NCBI GenBank assembly: GCA_963966185.1
Contig: CAWZYM010000258.1
Coordinates: 1-64,000 of the forward strand
Length of the DNA stretch: 64,000 bases
Reading direction: 5' to 3'
Source: Rhabditoides inermis
Taxonomy: Eukaryota > Nematoda > Chromadorea > Rhabditida > Rhabditidae
Below the pieces are notes generated by a model. The model did no database searches. It was not told the DNA's origin and saw nothing but the letters and a program-made list of their open reading frames with translations. Numbering within the stretch: the first letter of the stretch is position 1; each line of letters opens with the position of its first letter. Of the stretch, positions 30,136 to 42,700 are shown piece by piece. The position numbers and the translations under genes are program-made.

Positions 30136-33114
30136 TCAATGAGGGTGAAGAGCATTCCACGTCTCGAGATTCTCCGGATCAGTGAAATCGATAGGTGTGC
30201 GCTCAAAGAATCATTATCTTTCTTTCTTTCTTTCTCTCTCTATCTCTACCTTCTCAACAGTTTGCATGTCCCCCTTCTCCGGTATGACCACTTGTGCCAT
30301 CGCACTCCTCCCTTCTGCCAGTGCCTTGTCCGCTGTCTCCTTCCTCTTCTTCAGCTCTTCCCTTCGTGGCATCACAGTTGCAGCGCGACCAATCATCAAG
30401 AGTGCGAGACCGCACAAAGGAAAGCCGAATGCTACCACGTCTGAAGAAGAACTTGAAAGAGAGAGAAGGAGAGAGAGAGAGAAGGAGAGAGAGAGAGAGA
30501 GAGAGAGAGCGCAGCTGACAGTTGACATTGACGAGAGCATTCGAGGGTTTCATGATCGGGTCGCAGGCGCGTCGCACAATGTTGTGGTAGATGGTAGTGA
30601 AGTGACATTTTGCATTCATCTTCGACTGGAGCAGCTTCTGACAACACGCGCAGTTAGATTACAGTTAGATTACACTATTTTGTCGTTCCGAACCTCCGTC
30701 TGGCGTTTCAACGCCAACAACTCTGCTGCGAGATCGGATCTCAATTTCGATTTGAACGCGGCAACATCTTTCATTTTTCTGATTGGCAGAATGGCAGCGT
30801 CGAACAAGTTTTGCAATCCCTCCTGAACGGATAGTTATGAAAATTCGTCAACAGAACAAAGTCGAAAAGAAACCTACAATCGAGTTCAGATTCAATCGAA
30901 AACCGACTATATTGTTTTCGAATCTCTCGTCGAAGAATTGCATGTTGGTAGTGTTCACACCACACACTAGTTCCGGTTTCGTTTCGTCCACACACTCATT
31001 TTTGATGGCCAGAATGTAATCAATGTCTGCGCCAATGGTACCACTTGTTGCCTGTAATTAGACTGTGAAACAGTGCGAGTGAAACGATAGCCAACCGCCA
31101 ACTGTGCCTCGATTCCATTCATTTTGTTCAAGTAGTCTTTTGTGAACGAGATTCCGTCGACAGTCTTCATGACCTTCTCGATGATGCCGTTATATTCTCA
31201 ATTCATCGAGGGTATAGTCTCATTTTGACGATATACCTTCGTTCACAACGTATTGTATCGTCTTTCCGAATGCTTGACCATACGTTATCTGTCCACTGCA
31301 TTGAGACACGGTTGATCTGAAATAGTGAGAGACGTCATTAGTGTCGTGCTATACGTTACCCGTCCACATGCTTGAATCCGTTCCACATGGAAGCCGCCAC
31401 AGAGAGAGTCGCGTTCCCCACCGCAGTCGATTCACTTTCCAGGAAGTGACACGCATTCTGGAGTCCGCCGATGCTATGACTAAAAGAAGTATTGTGAACA
31501 CATCAGAATCCTATTATTGAATAAAGTAAATAGTGGCTGAAAACTTGTGAACCCCTTCCCCCAATCACTTTAATGCAACTCCACTCAAAGTGACGCAAAT
31601 GCATGACATGATGGCTGCAAAATAGAAGACTCTCGGGCCTAAACATAAAAGTACTTTGAGCGAAAACTGGTAAAAGAAACTTACGAATCATGTTCAAGCG
31701 TATACACATCGTTGTGAATGCGACGATAGCAAATACGATGAACAGCGGAAACGTAAGGTATGTCCAATATGGATTTCCATAGAGTCCAGATTCGTTCACG
31801 GCCTTCAAAAAAATAGTGAAATGATCATGACAACGTTTGCAAAACACGTACCTTTTCGAAAAAGGGTTTGTTCAACAAGAGTTTGATCTTGTCCAGTATT
31901 CTGCCACGAATGAAGTCCGAATTGCCCAGCAAAGCGGTTCGAGCCTTCGCCTTAACAAAGTTCATAAATGTTTTTTTTCTCTTCTTTAAATTCATCTTTC
32001 ACCTTGCTGATAATTTGCGACAGCTGCGCTCGTACCGACGATTCGAGAAACACAGTCAGAGTTTCACCACGATCCTACAACAATAATAATTTTTCATACA
32101 TTATCTATAAAAAGAGAGAGGGGGTGAGAGATACCCCATATTTGTCCCAATCGATGGTTAGCGCTTTAGTGATGTTGTTGAATCGATCTTTTATCGGCGT
32201 CAATTTGGCAATCAGTGCAGTCGAACCCTCATCGATGTAAGCCGGAAGCAATATTATTAGCAAATGCACAATGTTTAATAATCACTATCGCGGATTCGAG
32301 CTGCGAGTGGATAGACCCAATCAGAGACACTTTCATCTTGGGTTTAATCGATGTTGCTGCTTTTACGCCCGTGTATGCCTAAAATGGCGTTATTAGGTAC
32401 AACAACATTATGTAGTAACGTACAATACTCGGATACACTGCGTCCACTCGCGCTCTCAGTTCATTCAAGTACACTGAAATCTGAAAAAAGTGTGTCAAAG
32501 AAAAAAAAACTCTTTAACTGTTGTTTTCAGCTACTGCAACCGGCAAAGTAACAGAATATTCACCTTATCGTCAAAGCGCTTCGATATGTCTTGGAACGTT
32601 TGCTTGAGCTCGGGCGGAGACGATTGACAAGCAATCTTGGCGAGCTCTTTTTGGAGACCTGGAAAGAGCTATTGGAAGGAGAGGGAGAGAGAAGATAGAG
32701 GGAAACAGACAGACAGGCAGGTAGACACACCGTCAACCTGTGCCAGGACGAGGCGGACTCGAGTGGCTTCCGTGTTGAGGTATGTCGCGATCGATCCGCC
32801 GAACAACAGACTCGCTCCAATCACACACACAACAATCAGCACGAACGACGCCAAAGTCGTCAACTGAAATATGCCTTAGTGGTACGCTTATTCCATACGG
32901 TCATGACCGGAAGTGTGGACTGCATAGACACTGACAAGTCAATCATATTACGGTTCGCATACCTTGTACCTGCGCAGTTGGCAGTTGATTTCAGCGAGTG
33001 CCTCCGCCGCGCCCCACTCCTCGCAGCGGTAGGCGTAGTTGGTGACCACTGGCGGAGCGGAGACCTGATGAGTGAGAAGAGTCTTCCTCTCTCCCTCTCC
33101 CTCTCCCTTTCTCC

Positions 33115-33147
<33 letters not shown>

Positions 33148-34716
33148 CCCTCTCTCTCTACCGAGTCGTTCTCTGGAGGTGGCTCCTCATTCGGTCCCGG
33201 CACGACGGGCGCGTTCCGTTTCGGCTCTTCGACTTCTTCCGCCAGAGCAGACACGCTATGCGCCGTCACTTGCGGCTGGCCTGAACACGAGTGACGTCAT
33301 CTCTCTTCTCGAAAGCCTATACCATTGTGAGACTTTATTCCAATGACGAGTTGCTGCTGGGTGCCGGGTGGCTGAAATGACCGTTGGCAGTCGAGTGATT
33401 TCAGAGAGACAGACTCACTCTGTCCCTGCCGGCTCCCTGTCGACTCTGCTTGCTTTTCTCGGCGGCTTTCGAACCGCCTGAAGTCTTCTTTTCGGCCGAG
33501 TCATGCGACTTGTTATCTTTCGAATTTTCCACTGAAGTCTGCAGCGACTTTGCTTTCGACTTTGGCTGATCCACGATCGATTTTTGCATCGATTGATTCT
33601 TTTTATGTTCCGTTTTCAGTTCAGCTGTCGGATGCTTGTCATCATGATCATTGTTGTTCTTTTTGATGCGGTCGTCTCTGCAATTCAAAATACCGTATCC
33701 TGGTTACAGTAAGCAACTCGCCTATATGTGATGCAGTGGTAGACAGTGATTACTATGATCACAATGCTCATAGCGCAAGATGCAGCAGTCACGGCTATAT
33801 TCGCACCCTGCAACGGTAAGTTATTGTACTTTCTAAGATTACGGTACATATGCTGATCACACAGTCACGGTTCGGATAGTTGCACAGTGTACAGTGGAGC
33901 TCGCACTGAGCGCTCCGCAAGCACGCGACGCGCCAGCTCCACTGCGAATTACCAGCAAGCGCTAGAGCCGATAATTTCTTCACTAAAATGGCCATGCGCC
34001 CATTCACTCGCAAAGCGGCCTGTGCGCGCGCCGCTCTCTCTTTGTGGGGCGCGCTGTGCAACTATCCGAGCCGTGACAGTATCTACAGTATCCCCCGCTC
34101 ACCACTAGAGTCGTCGAGAAGGCAGCAAAAAACTTGCGAATCTTTCCACCGAGCTCCATGTTCATCAGCGTCTGAAAGTACGGTATTTTAGAATTAGTAT
34201 TACGGTAAAGTACCATCTTGTTCACATACGGTATGCCACAGTACCTTGATGAAGTCGCGCAGCGCGGCGTCGGTGATCTTGACGCGATCCGTTTGAGGGG
34301 CGTTGATGTCATGGCTGACATAGAAGCCGTGGTCGCCCAGCACTCGTTGCGGAGGCGCAGCCGTACAGTACGCCGCTGCAAAAGAGCGCACTTCAGAAAA
34401 CGGAAACATCGACTATCGATCGAATATCGATCGATAACGGGTAACTCGAACAAACATGTTTATGCGCAATCAACATGGGGGGACGCACATATGTTCTTGG
34501 TGATCTTTTTGATGACGTCATCGGGTTTGTTGCGAGAGGGTTTCCTTGGAGTCTTCGAAGGCTTCCCGCCCGCGCACGCTTCAAAGACGAGAAGCAGGAG
34601 GAGGAGGCTGCAAGACAGATGATCATCGATTAGCAATCGATCGAGACGCGGGAAACAGGTATAATCTACCTGACTAGTCGCGTGCCTATGAAGGGCCGCC
34701 GCGCGGTCCCACGCAT
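30136..34716 (-). CDS. Prominin-family pentaspan membrane protein
   Basis: The product is about 900 residues, close to vertebrate prominin-1 (CD133). Prominins bind cholesterol and shape microvilli, cilia and other apical protrusions. The start at 34716 gives an N-terminus with a hydrophobic signal core (SLLLLLLVFEACAGG). TM1 lies near 33.8 kb (SCAMSIVIIVITVY) and is followed by a Lys/Ser-rich charged loop. TM2 is near 32.84 kb (LASFVLIVVCVIGASLLFGG), the first large loop at 32.65-31.85 kb, TM3 near 31.75 kb (LTFPLFIVFAIVAF), TM4 near 31.62 kb (YFAAIMSCICVTLSGVAL), the second large Cys-containing loop at 31.49-30.5 kb, and TM5 near 30.4 kb (FGFPLCGLALLMIGRAA). The tail ends ALHPH. Recognition rests on topology and loop spacing more than on sequence identity. 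The intron after TM1 uses a GC donor. It lies 363 bp downstream of the egas stop. Confidence 0.83.
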
Positions 34717-34753
34717 CGGGACGGGAGTGATGGAAGAAAGGACGACAGACGAT

Positions 34754-34770
34754 TCTGTGAGTGAAAGGAC
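34754..34770 (-). promoter_or_regulatory. Candidate trans-splice or 5' acceptor of the prominin-like gene
   Basis: TTTCACTCACAG on the minus strand ends about 38 nt upstream of the start codon at 34716. With only 363 bp to the upstream egas stop, it could be a downstream-operon (SL2-type) or SL1 acceptor. No transcript evidence is available. Confidence 0.35.
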
Positions 34771-35078
34771 TTGGAGAGGACATGGAAATGAGGATGCGGC
34801 TAGATTGTGACGTGCAAATGCGAGTCTGTATGAGTCCCGAAATGATTGTTGTTTCCAAAGCCAATTGAAAACGTAGAAAGTTTTATAATTATATGTTGGT
34901 GGTCGGTTACAAAAACGAGAAATGTCGAGAAAAGTATTTAAAAACATCTTCGTTTTTCTTACCTTTTTTCATATTTCCCGAAGGGCAAACCCGCAAAAGT
35001 TGTATGCAGAACAATCAAACAATGAACTATTTATTTACACGTATCAATGAACCTAAAAAACTTGATTTCACATTTCAC

Positions 35079-38000
35079 TTAGTAATACTTCAACTTGTGA
35101 AGTACGCGGTTTGGTGTGAGTATCATCAACGTGACGACCACTCCAATGTAGAAGAACTCGATGAACGTCCATATGGAGAAGCCACACAACACTCCCAGTA
35201 TTCCACCCAGGTACGAGATGAGCTTGGTCGTCTGAAAATGTTGAAATAAACATACACATGAGCCGCAATAGTTCTCAATATTGATATTGAGCGTACGTGT
35301 CGTTTATCTTAATCGAGTTCTGACGATACAAATCGTCAGAGCTCTTTTTTTCATCCAGGTTTTTTCTCGATTCTCTAGTGTTTTCCAAGCTGTGCTTGCG
35401 CTCTAGCGGTGAATATACCGCCATGGCGCGCCAATGGTGCGGTTTAAAACGTTTACTCACGTCCATCGCGGGTACTTCTTGGAAGACAGTCGTTCCGAGT
35501 GAGGGTAGGGAAATAGAGATGCGCACAGTGTCCTGTAGATCCGATCGGCACTGCTCTTGCGCGGACGCGTTCTTCGATGAACACGAGATGGGCTGAAAAA
35601 CGAAGAGTGGTGAGAGCAAAAAGAGAGTGATGGAGAGAAAGGAAAAAGGGGGAGAGGGGAGGGAGAAATAAAGAAAAGGAAGAAGAGGGGGGAGCAAATA
35701 AAATAAAGAAATAAAAAAAGATGGTGAGAGGGAGAGAGAGAGAGAGAGAGAGAGATCGATCGAGGAAGAAAGAGAGAAGAAAAGAAACATAGGGGGGAGA
35801 GAGGAGACATACATACATCTCTGAGGAAAGGCGCGGCGCTCCAGCTGACCCGGTACTGCACCGAGTCGCATGGCTGCGCGCACACGCATTCCGGCCAGGC
35901 GGACGGGTCCGAGTGGTGTGCGGTGAAGTTCTGCACACACACCCCTAAACAGAACGGTATAGTGGTGAAACCCAAACCTTATCATCGATCTTTAACGTCA
36001 AGACGAAATTTCGATAGGAACTTGTTGTGCGTGCATGTTCTACCGCGATTTGTTCACGTGAAACTCATGTGTGATTTACTCTCCCACTCGTGACTCACGT
36101 GCTTTGAGGTCGCATATGCGCGCATGGGGGGCGGCCGGGTAGCGCGGGTCCATGCAGCCGCACTCAGCGAACATGTAGTCCTGGTAGCACGAGCGCAGAC
36201 AACCCTCGAATGTGAAAAGGTTTTTTTTCGAAATTAAAGCTGCCAAGAACGTCGCATGGACGGCAGGTTTTCTGGCAGATAAAAAGCAATGTTTTATTAA
36301 TGTGACTCACGTCGATGGTGTACGCTCCGTCGTAGTAGTAGCTCTTCACCTCCGACTTGTCATCGATGCACGTACCATAGACTCCGCTCAGCTGGCTGGA
36401 ATGAAAAAAACTCGCATATACAGGGTGCGCCATTCCCTTTCCCGCATTGCTAGCAAGAACTAATATGATAATGTGTCATAAAATCGTTGTTGCGCTTTCG
36501 GAATTTTGACACGTTTGAAAACACCCACCTGTAGTCGTTGACGTGTACGCGAATGTCGACGTCGTCGGCGCTTCTGGCGACAACGCGCGGTGACTCGGCG
36601 GTGATAGAGGTGCTGGGGTGGTGGACGAAGACGAGCATCGCCGCCGTCTCCACCCACGCCAGGTACTCGTCCTTGTGCAGACGAGTCTCGACGCGAAAAC
36701 CTGCAAGACATACGTGACACACGTTTGTGTCACAACACGCTTCCAGTGCCTTTTCAGTTATACTACACGTGTCTCTCTCCATTCGCTCACCGCCCGGCAC
36801 TCCGTTCATTCTCGCCAGGTAGTGGTTGGTGGAGTTGCGGGCGTTGAATGAGAAGCAGTTTCCCAGCGACACGTCGTTCAGCGGAACCAGGTCGGCCCTG
36901 CAACACACTCGATCCGAATCTAGTGAAAACAGCTGTCGATACGTGAGATACACAACGTTTTGTCCTCCTGTGACGTCACGTGAAATCTTTTCGACCTTTT
37001 CTCCTACTTCTCGTTTTCAGATAGTTTCGAAGACGTATCGACCCTAGGAACTGGTCTGTCACGCCAAAGAGACATACAACTTTCATTTTTAAACAAATGA
37101 GGCGCAGCGGGAGTTTTTTTTGTGGTATGGTTGCGAGTCACGGTCTTAACCATTAGCTTAATACAAGGCCACATTCTCTCACCTGACGTCGATGCCTTTC
37201 TCCTCGTAGGCGGCCCATGTGAATACTTCGTCGACCGTCCAGCTCAGAGCCGACCGCTCCTCCTCCGACAGGTCGCTCATCAGAAACGGGATCAGGTCCT
37301 TGAAAACGTGACGTTTTTTCTGTTGCAGTGTTATATAAACACAAAAATTTCAAAATGGTTTTCAAATGCAGATTATAAAGAGATAGTGAATGTCGTGGAT
37401 TGAGCTAATGCCGTTTTTGATGGTTGATGTTTTTTGCTATTGAGTCTTCAGTAGTTTTTTCATATATTTATTTTTGGTCTGATCGCTAAAAATACGGACA
37501 AGGATAAGCGCTATTGGTTCACACACATCACACTTTTCTCACCTGCACAAGAGCCGGGTTCTCGGTGAGCTTCCCTGTTTCATTCGGATCCACTGTGCCA
37601 TAGAGCGCCTCCAGCAGCTCCATCACGAAAATGTCTGAACAACGTTGAGTTCAACCAGTTTATTCTGACTCAACCTGTTGAACCAGATTAATAAGTTGTT
37701 GCTGAGACAGAAAAAAGTTGTCGGACAGTCTCTCCACCTCATAACGGACAACATCTCAACCTCTCATCAGCCACAAATCAACCTCATGACAGTCTCTCAA
37801 CCTCAACCTCTGACAATAGCACATTATGCTTAACTTGCTGAACGAAAACTATGCAAACGAATGTGTAGCTGGTTTCTCGAACATGCGATCGCTTGACAGA
37901 CTTGTCAGTCTTGGCAGACGGCCATTAGGACCAGAACTGTTGCCACTCTGACTATGAGGCTCTATTCAAATAGTGAATTTCATCGGTGCCCCATGAACCA

Positions 38001-39726
38001 TGGTACTATATTCGTGATGTCGGTTAGAGAGACAGATAAATGCAATATTAATACATTCTAGTTTTCAGATTCTAGAAAATCGGGTGACGTTTCAGACTTC
38101 ACACAAGCAGTCGCGTCGTGAGAGGAAAGCGAGAGAGGGTGTATAGAGTAGAGGCACCAGACACGTCCACACCGTACATGGACGCCCGGATGAGAGCGAA
38201 TGGATGCAACAACGGACCTTGTCTTATCGGGGGACCAATTATCTTGGTAATATAAATGATGAAAATCAGTCACCACAAACCACATGTAGACTAAGACAAA
38301 CAATGCAAACAATACTACATATACATCTTATATATTATGCGTTGAATACTCACGTAAAAATGGAAGTCAGTACTGAAAGTCAGTAAGTAATGAACTTCAT
38401 CGGAGCACTATGAAATATAGTATATTCGAGATGTTCAGAACAAAACATAATTGATGGTAATGGTTTGGCTTCATGAAAAGTTCATTTCGAAAAATCAGAT
38501 CTCTCACTGCACACATTCCTTTCAAACAGGGGCCATGAATTGCCTGTGGGGAGGAGGCGACGGGAACGCGAGAGAGTGTGTAAATAGAGAGACACCAGAA
38601 ACGTCCACCAAATCCCGGACGTCCATGGACGTCCATGGACAGGGATCACCTAACTCGAGCTGTACTGTAGCTCTATATTTGACCACCACACCACTAATGC
38701 AGTTTCTCTCTTTTTGAAACTATGTCCAACAACACAACGCTATTTGAATACATTCAAGTGTGCGTTCCCGCAAAAGAAAACCTGAAAAAGCGCGCACTTA
38801 CTGACGGTGCAGCTCCTTCCAGTCCACCCGGTACTACACGTGCACTTGTAGTCATTGAACAGATCGGCGCAGCTCGCCCTCTTGTCATTCGTTGTACACG
38901 GGTTGCCGGACGGCGGTGAGCAGTCGTCGATGTCTGCAATCACATTGCACATCAGTTGAACTTTTTTCTTTCTTTCTCAATTTTGGAATGTTTCAACTTG
39001 AGTCCAATTAAAAACCGTTCGAGAAAACTGCTTCGCATGTTGAGCGCGTCTCAGGTAGACAATTTCTCTCCGGCTTTTGGTCTCCAAGAACATGCATAGT
39101 TGAGCTATCGATCTAAGGGTGAGTTCCGTTCCTTGCTGACCCACCGGTCTCGCACACACCGCCCGTCCATCCGGGGACGCACTGGCACTCGTACGCGGCT
39201 ATCAAATCCACACACGTGCCGCCGTTCAGGCACGGGGCCGCCGCGCACTCGTCAATGTCTGAAAGCACTGAGTTAGCAACTGGCTCTGTTCAACTATCCC
39301 AACCTCTAGGTCTGATTGTGAGCTAGTCATGTTGGTTTTGTCTGTTTTCATGACTAGAAACTAGAACTGTTCTGAAACTGCTGAATGTTGCACGACGTCA
39401 GACACACACCCACCCACCCACCTATGTCGCACACATCTCCCGTCCATCCGGCGGCGCACTCGCAGCCGAACGCTGCCTGCAGGTCGTGGCAGGTGGCGCC
39501 GTTGAGACACGGAGCAGGCGCGCACTCGTCAATGTCTGCACGAGAGTCACGTTTTCACAAAATGTTCCTGTTTCACTTGTCTTTTCACACTCACTCGTTT
39601 CGCAGTCGTTGCCAGTCCAACCCGCTGTACAGTCACACGAATATGCAGCCAGCAAGTTGTTGCATGCGGCACCGTTCAGGCACGGAGACGGGGCGCACTC
39701 GTCGATGTCTGGAGCGCACATTGAGA

Positions 39727-39772
<46 letters not shown>

Positions 39773-42700
39773 AACAAGCATCACGCACCTTGTTCGCAAT
39801 TCCCGCCCGTCCATCCGGGTCCGCACGTGCACGAGTGATTCGCCAGCAGATCCGTGCACGTCCCGCCATTGAGACACGGCGCCGACGCGCACTCGTCGAT
39901 ATCTGATCGATAAATGGCATTTCGTCTACTCGAAACTCTGATGTTTGTATCGGTACCTTGTGTGCAGTTGACTGCACTCCATCCGGGCGCGCACGCGCAC
40001 ACATAGCCGGCGGCCGTCGACGAGTCGCCGACACAACTGCCCCCGTTCTGGCACGGCAGAAGAGTGCACGGGTCTTGCGACGGAGCTGGCGAGGTGGTAT
40101 TGTAGCAGCAGTTCATCAGTCTTTTTCAACTACGTTTTTCCACAGAACGCATCGTTATTCTGAATAGGAATGTGAAGACTGGGTGTGTACCTATGGTGCA
40201 GTTCTGTCCGGTCCAGCCGTTGACGCAGGCGCACTGGTAGGTGGTGTTGGTGGCGTCCCACCAGCACGAGCCGTTGTTCTTGCACGGAGTAGGCACGCAC
40301 GGCTTGGCTGAAAAAATGTCTTACATGGTTGAGATCATGGGCGCGGCGGTAGCGCAGTGGATGTGCGCGCGGCTCTCAATCGAAAGGTCGCGGGTTCGAT
40401 GCTGCCCGCGGGCCGAAAAAGTTCCGCTACCGCGGTGGGTTGGCAACCACCCTGACATGTTGTCAGCCGCTAGCCAGAAGACACACCGTCATCGTGAATT
40501 CTCATTGTTGGTCTTCTAGAACCATAACATCTGGTATACTACTGCTGTTCCTCCATTGTCATTGTTCACTGGCATTTCATGTGTGACGCATCCTTGTGGT
40601 GTAATAATTTTTTTCTAAAGACACACTGATTTGGCTGACTAACTTTTGCAGAAAACGAGTTCATCAATGTGTTCAAAGAATCCGCGTGAACTTGAAAAAC
40701 TCACGAATATCGCACGTCTGCCCTCCCCAGTCTTCTGTGCATCTGCAGTAGCTGAAAAAAAAACCGAGTTTTGTGTTCCAACATGTTGAATTACGGTGTT
40801 ATGTACACAAATTGAAACAAATTGTCAATTGAGGTAGGGAAGGGCCGGTGATAGAAGATCAAGGTGCTTTGTCTCATCAGGTCTTACCAACCTTTTCATC
40901 TTGTTATGTCTAACTTAGCGCCAGTCTCTCTGTTCCCGAGTTCTCAAAGAATACAGGTTCTTTGTAGCACAAAACACGTTAACCCTCTGAATGATCACGA
41001 AGTGACTGACTAGTTGGTGAGTAGCTTGCTGGGCTGGGTGACGCAGACGCCGGCGTTGGGATGGAGGGTCTTGTCGCACGGCGACGGCGTCGTCTTGCAC
41101 GGCGACGAGTCTGAAAAGGAAAGATCACCAGATCATGTTGTGTTATCATCATGTCACCCTTTCACATACATACTAATGTTGTACTCTCTGTCCTCCTCTC
41201 CTTCCCATACACTCACACTCGCAGTTGAGACCGGCGTAGAACTTGAGGCACCTGCACACTGGCTGAACGAAACATGAAGTATCTAGTAGAAAGGGTGAAT
41301 CCTCCTATCCTTTTTTTTACCGTTCACAGTACGGTTGTTCACTTACCGCAGCTTTCATCAGACATTATTTCATCGCATTCGTTTTCATCCAGATTCACGT
41401 ATTCATAAACATTGCACATGTTGAGCGGGTTGCCACTTTGAAGCAGTTTTAAACAGTGCTGCACGAGCAAGTTCGACACGTGTTTGCCACAATGTGTCTC
41501 ACCTTGGTGTAGTCGGATGAGCTGACGGTGCACAGTCCGCCGTGCTGGCACATGCCCGGGTTCTGGTCGCACGCGTACGGAATTTCGCAAGAACTGCCCG
41601 TCACTCTGAAACGTCGAATCTAGTCATGTTCAATAGTCGCTTTTTTCTGAAAAATAACTGAGAAAATAATAAAAAAAAAAGTGTTTATCCAGCTACTTGA
41701 ATCTCTCGTTTCCCTTGGAATAGTATCCTTTATTCCCGTTGTTGTCTCATCACGTGCTTCTCGAAAACTCACCGGAAGGGGCAGTAGCACGCGGCTCGTG
41801 TCTTGTCGTCGGATGTGATGCACTTGCCAGCTCCGCACGAGAGGGACGCGCACGGATCCGCCGTCGACGCTGAAGACAACAAAGTCAAAGTGCTTTCAAA
41901 ACATTTTGGAACAAAAGCCGCACTTTGCGCACTAAAACCACTCCAGAATCGGTTCTGAACAGACGAAACAGAACTTACTAATGACACAATATTAGTGCAC
42001 CCACATAAGCTCTTGTTGCTGAAAAATCCCCTTCTTTCAGATTCACTCTGCACCCACCGACAGCGCACGTGTCGCCCGAGTATGCGGGCGCGCACTTGCA
42101 CGCGGCGCCCTTGTCCAGGTCCACGCACACCCCGTGCGCGCCGCAGTCCAGCGTCTTGTCCGCGCACACCGTCGGCGCTGCAATACTTTGCAGTACCAAT
42201 CGTCATCTCTGAGGCAAGTCCGCAGAGAGACTCGGGTGACGGGACCCCTTTATCAGTCACTACAGGAGCAAAAAATCCGTCTTAGGTTAGGGATAGGGGT
42301 CAGACTAGCTAATTTCACGGGTGAAAGTCTACTCTGTCTTTATGTTGAACGCACGCGCAACGGTGGTGTCGCAGAGTTCTCCGTAGAATCCCGGCAGGCA
42401 CCGGCACACCGCCACGCCGCCGCCCGCCATGTTCACCGGCGAGCCGCCGTTGGCGCACGCCAGCGCCGTGTACGTGTCTGAAAGAGGGGGCAGTGGTATG
42501 AAGTGGTTGGTGAGCTCTCACACTGGCACTGTGGTCCGGCGTATCCGGCGGTGGTGCAGCGGCACGCCGCCTTTCCCGCCGGCGTCATCCAGCACGTGCC
42601 GCGGCCCATGCACGTCTCCGAAGTACACACCGCATCGTCGCCTGGCGCTGAATTGAGAGAGACCGTGTGACGGGTTTGCACCCAATGTATGTTATTGTAA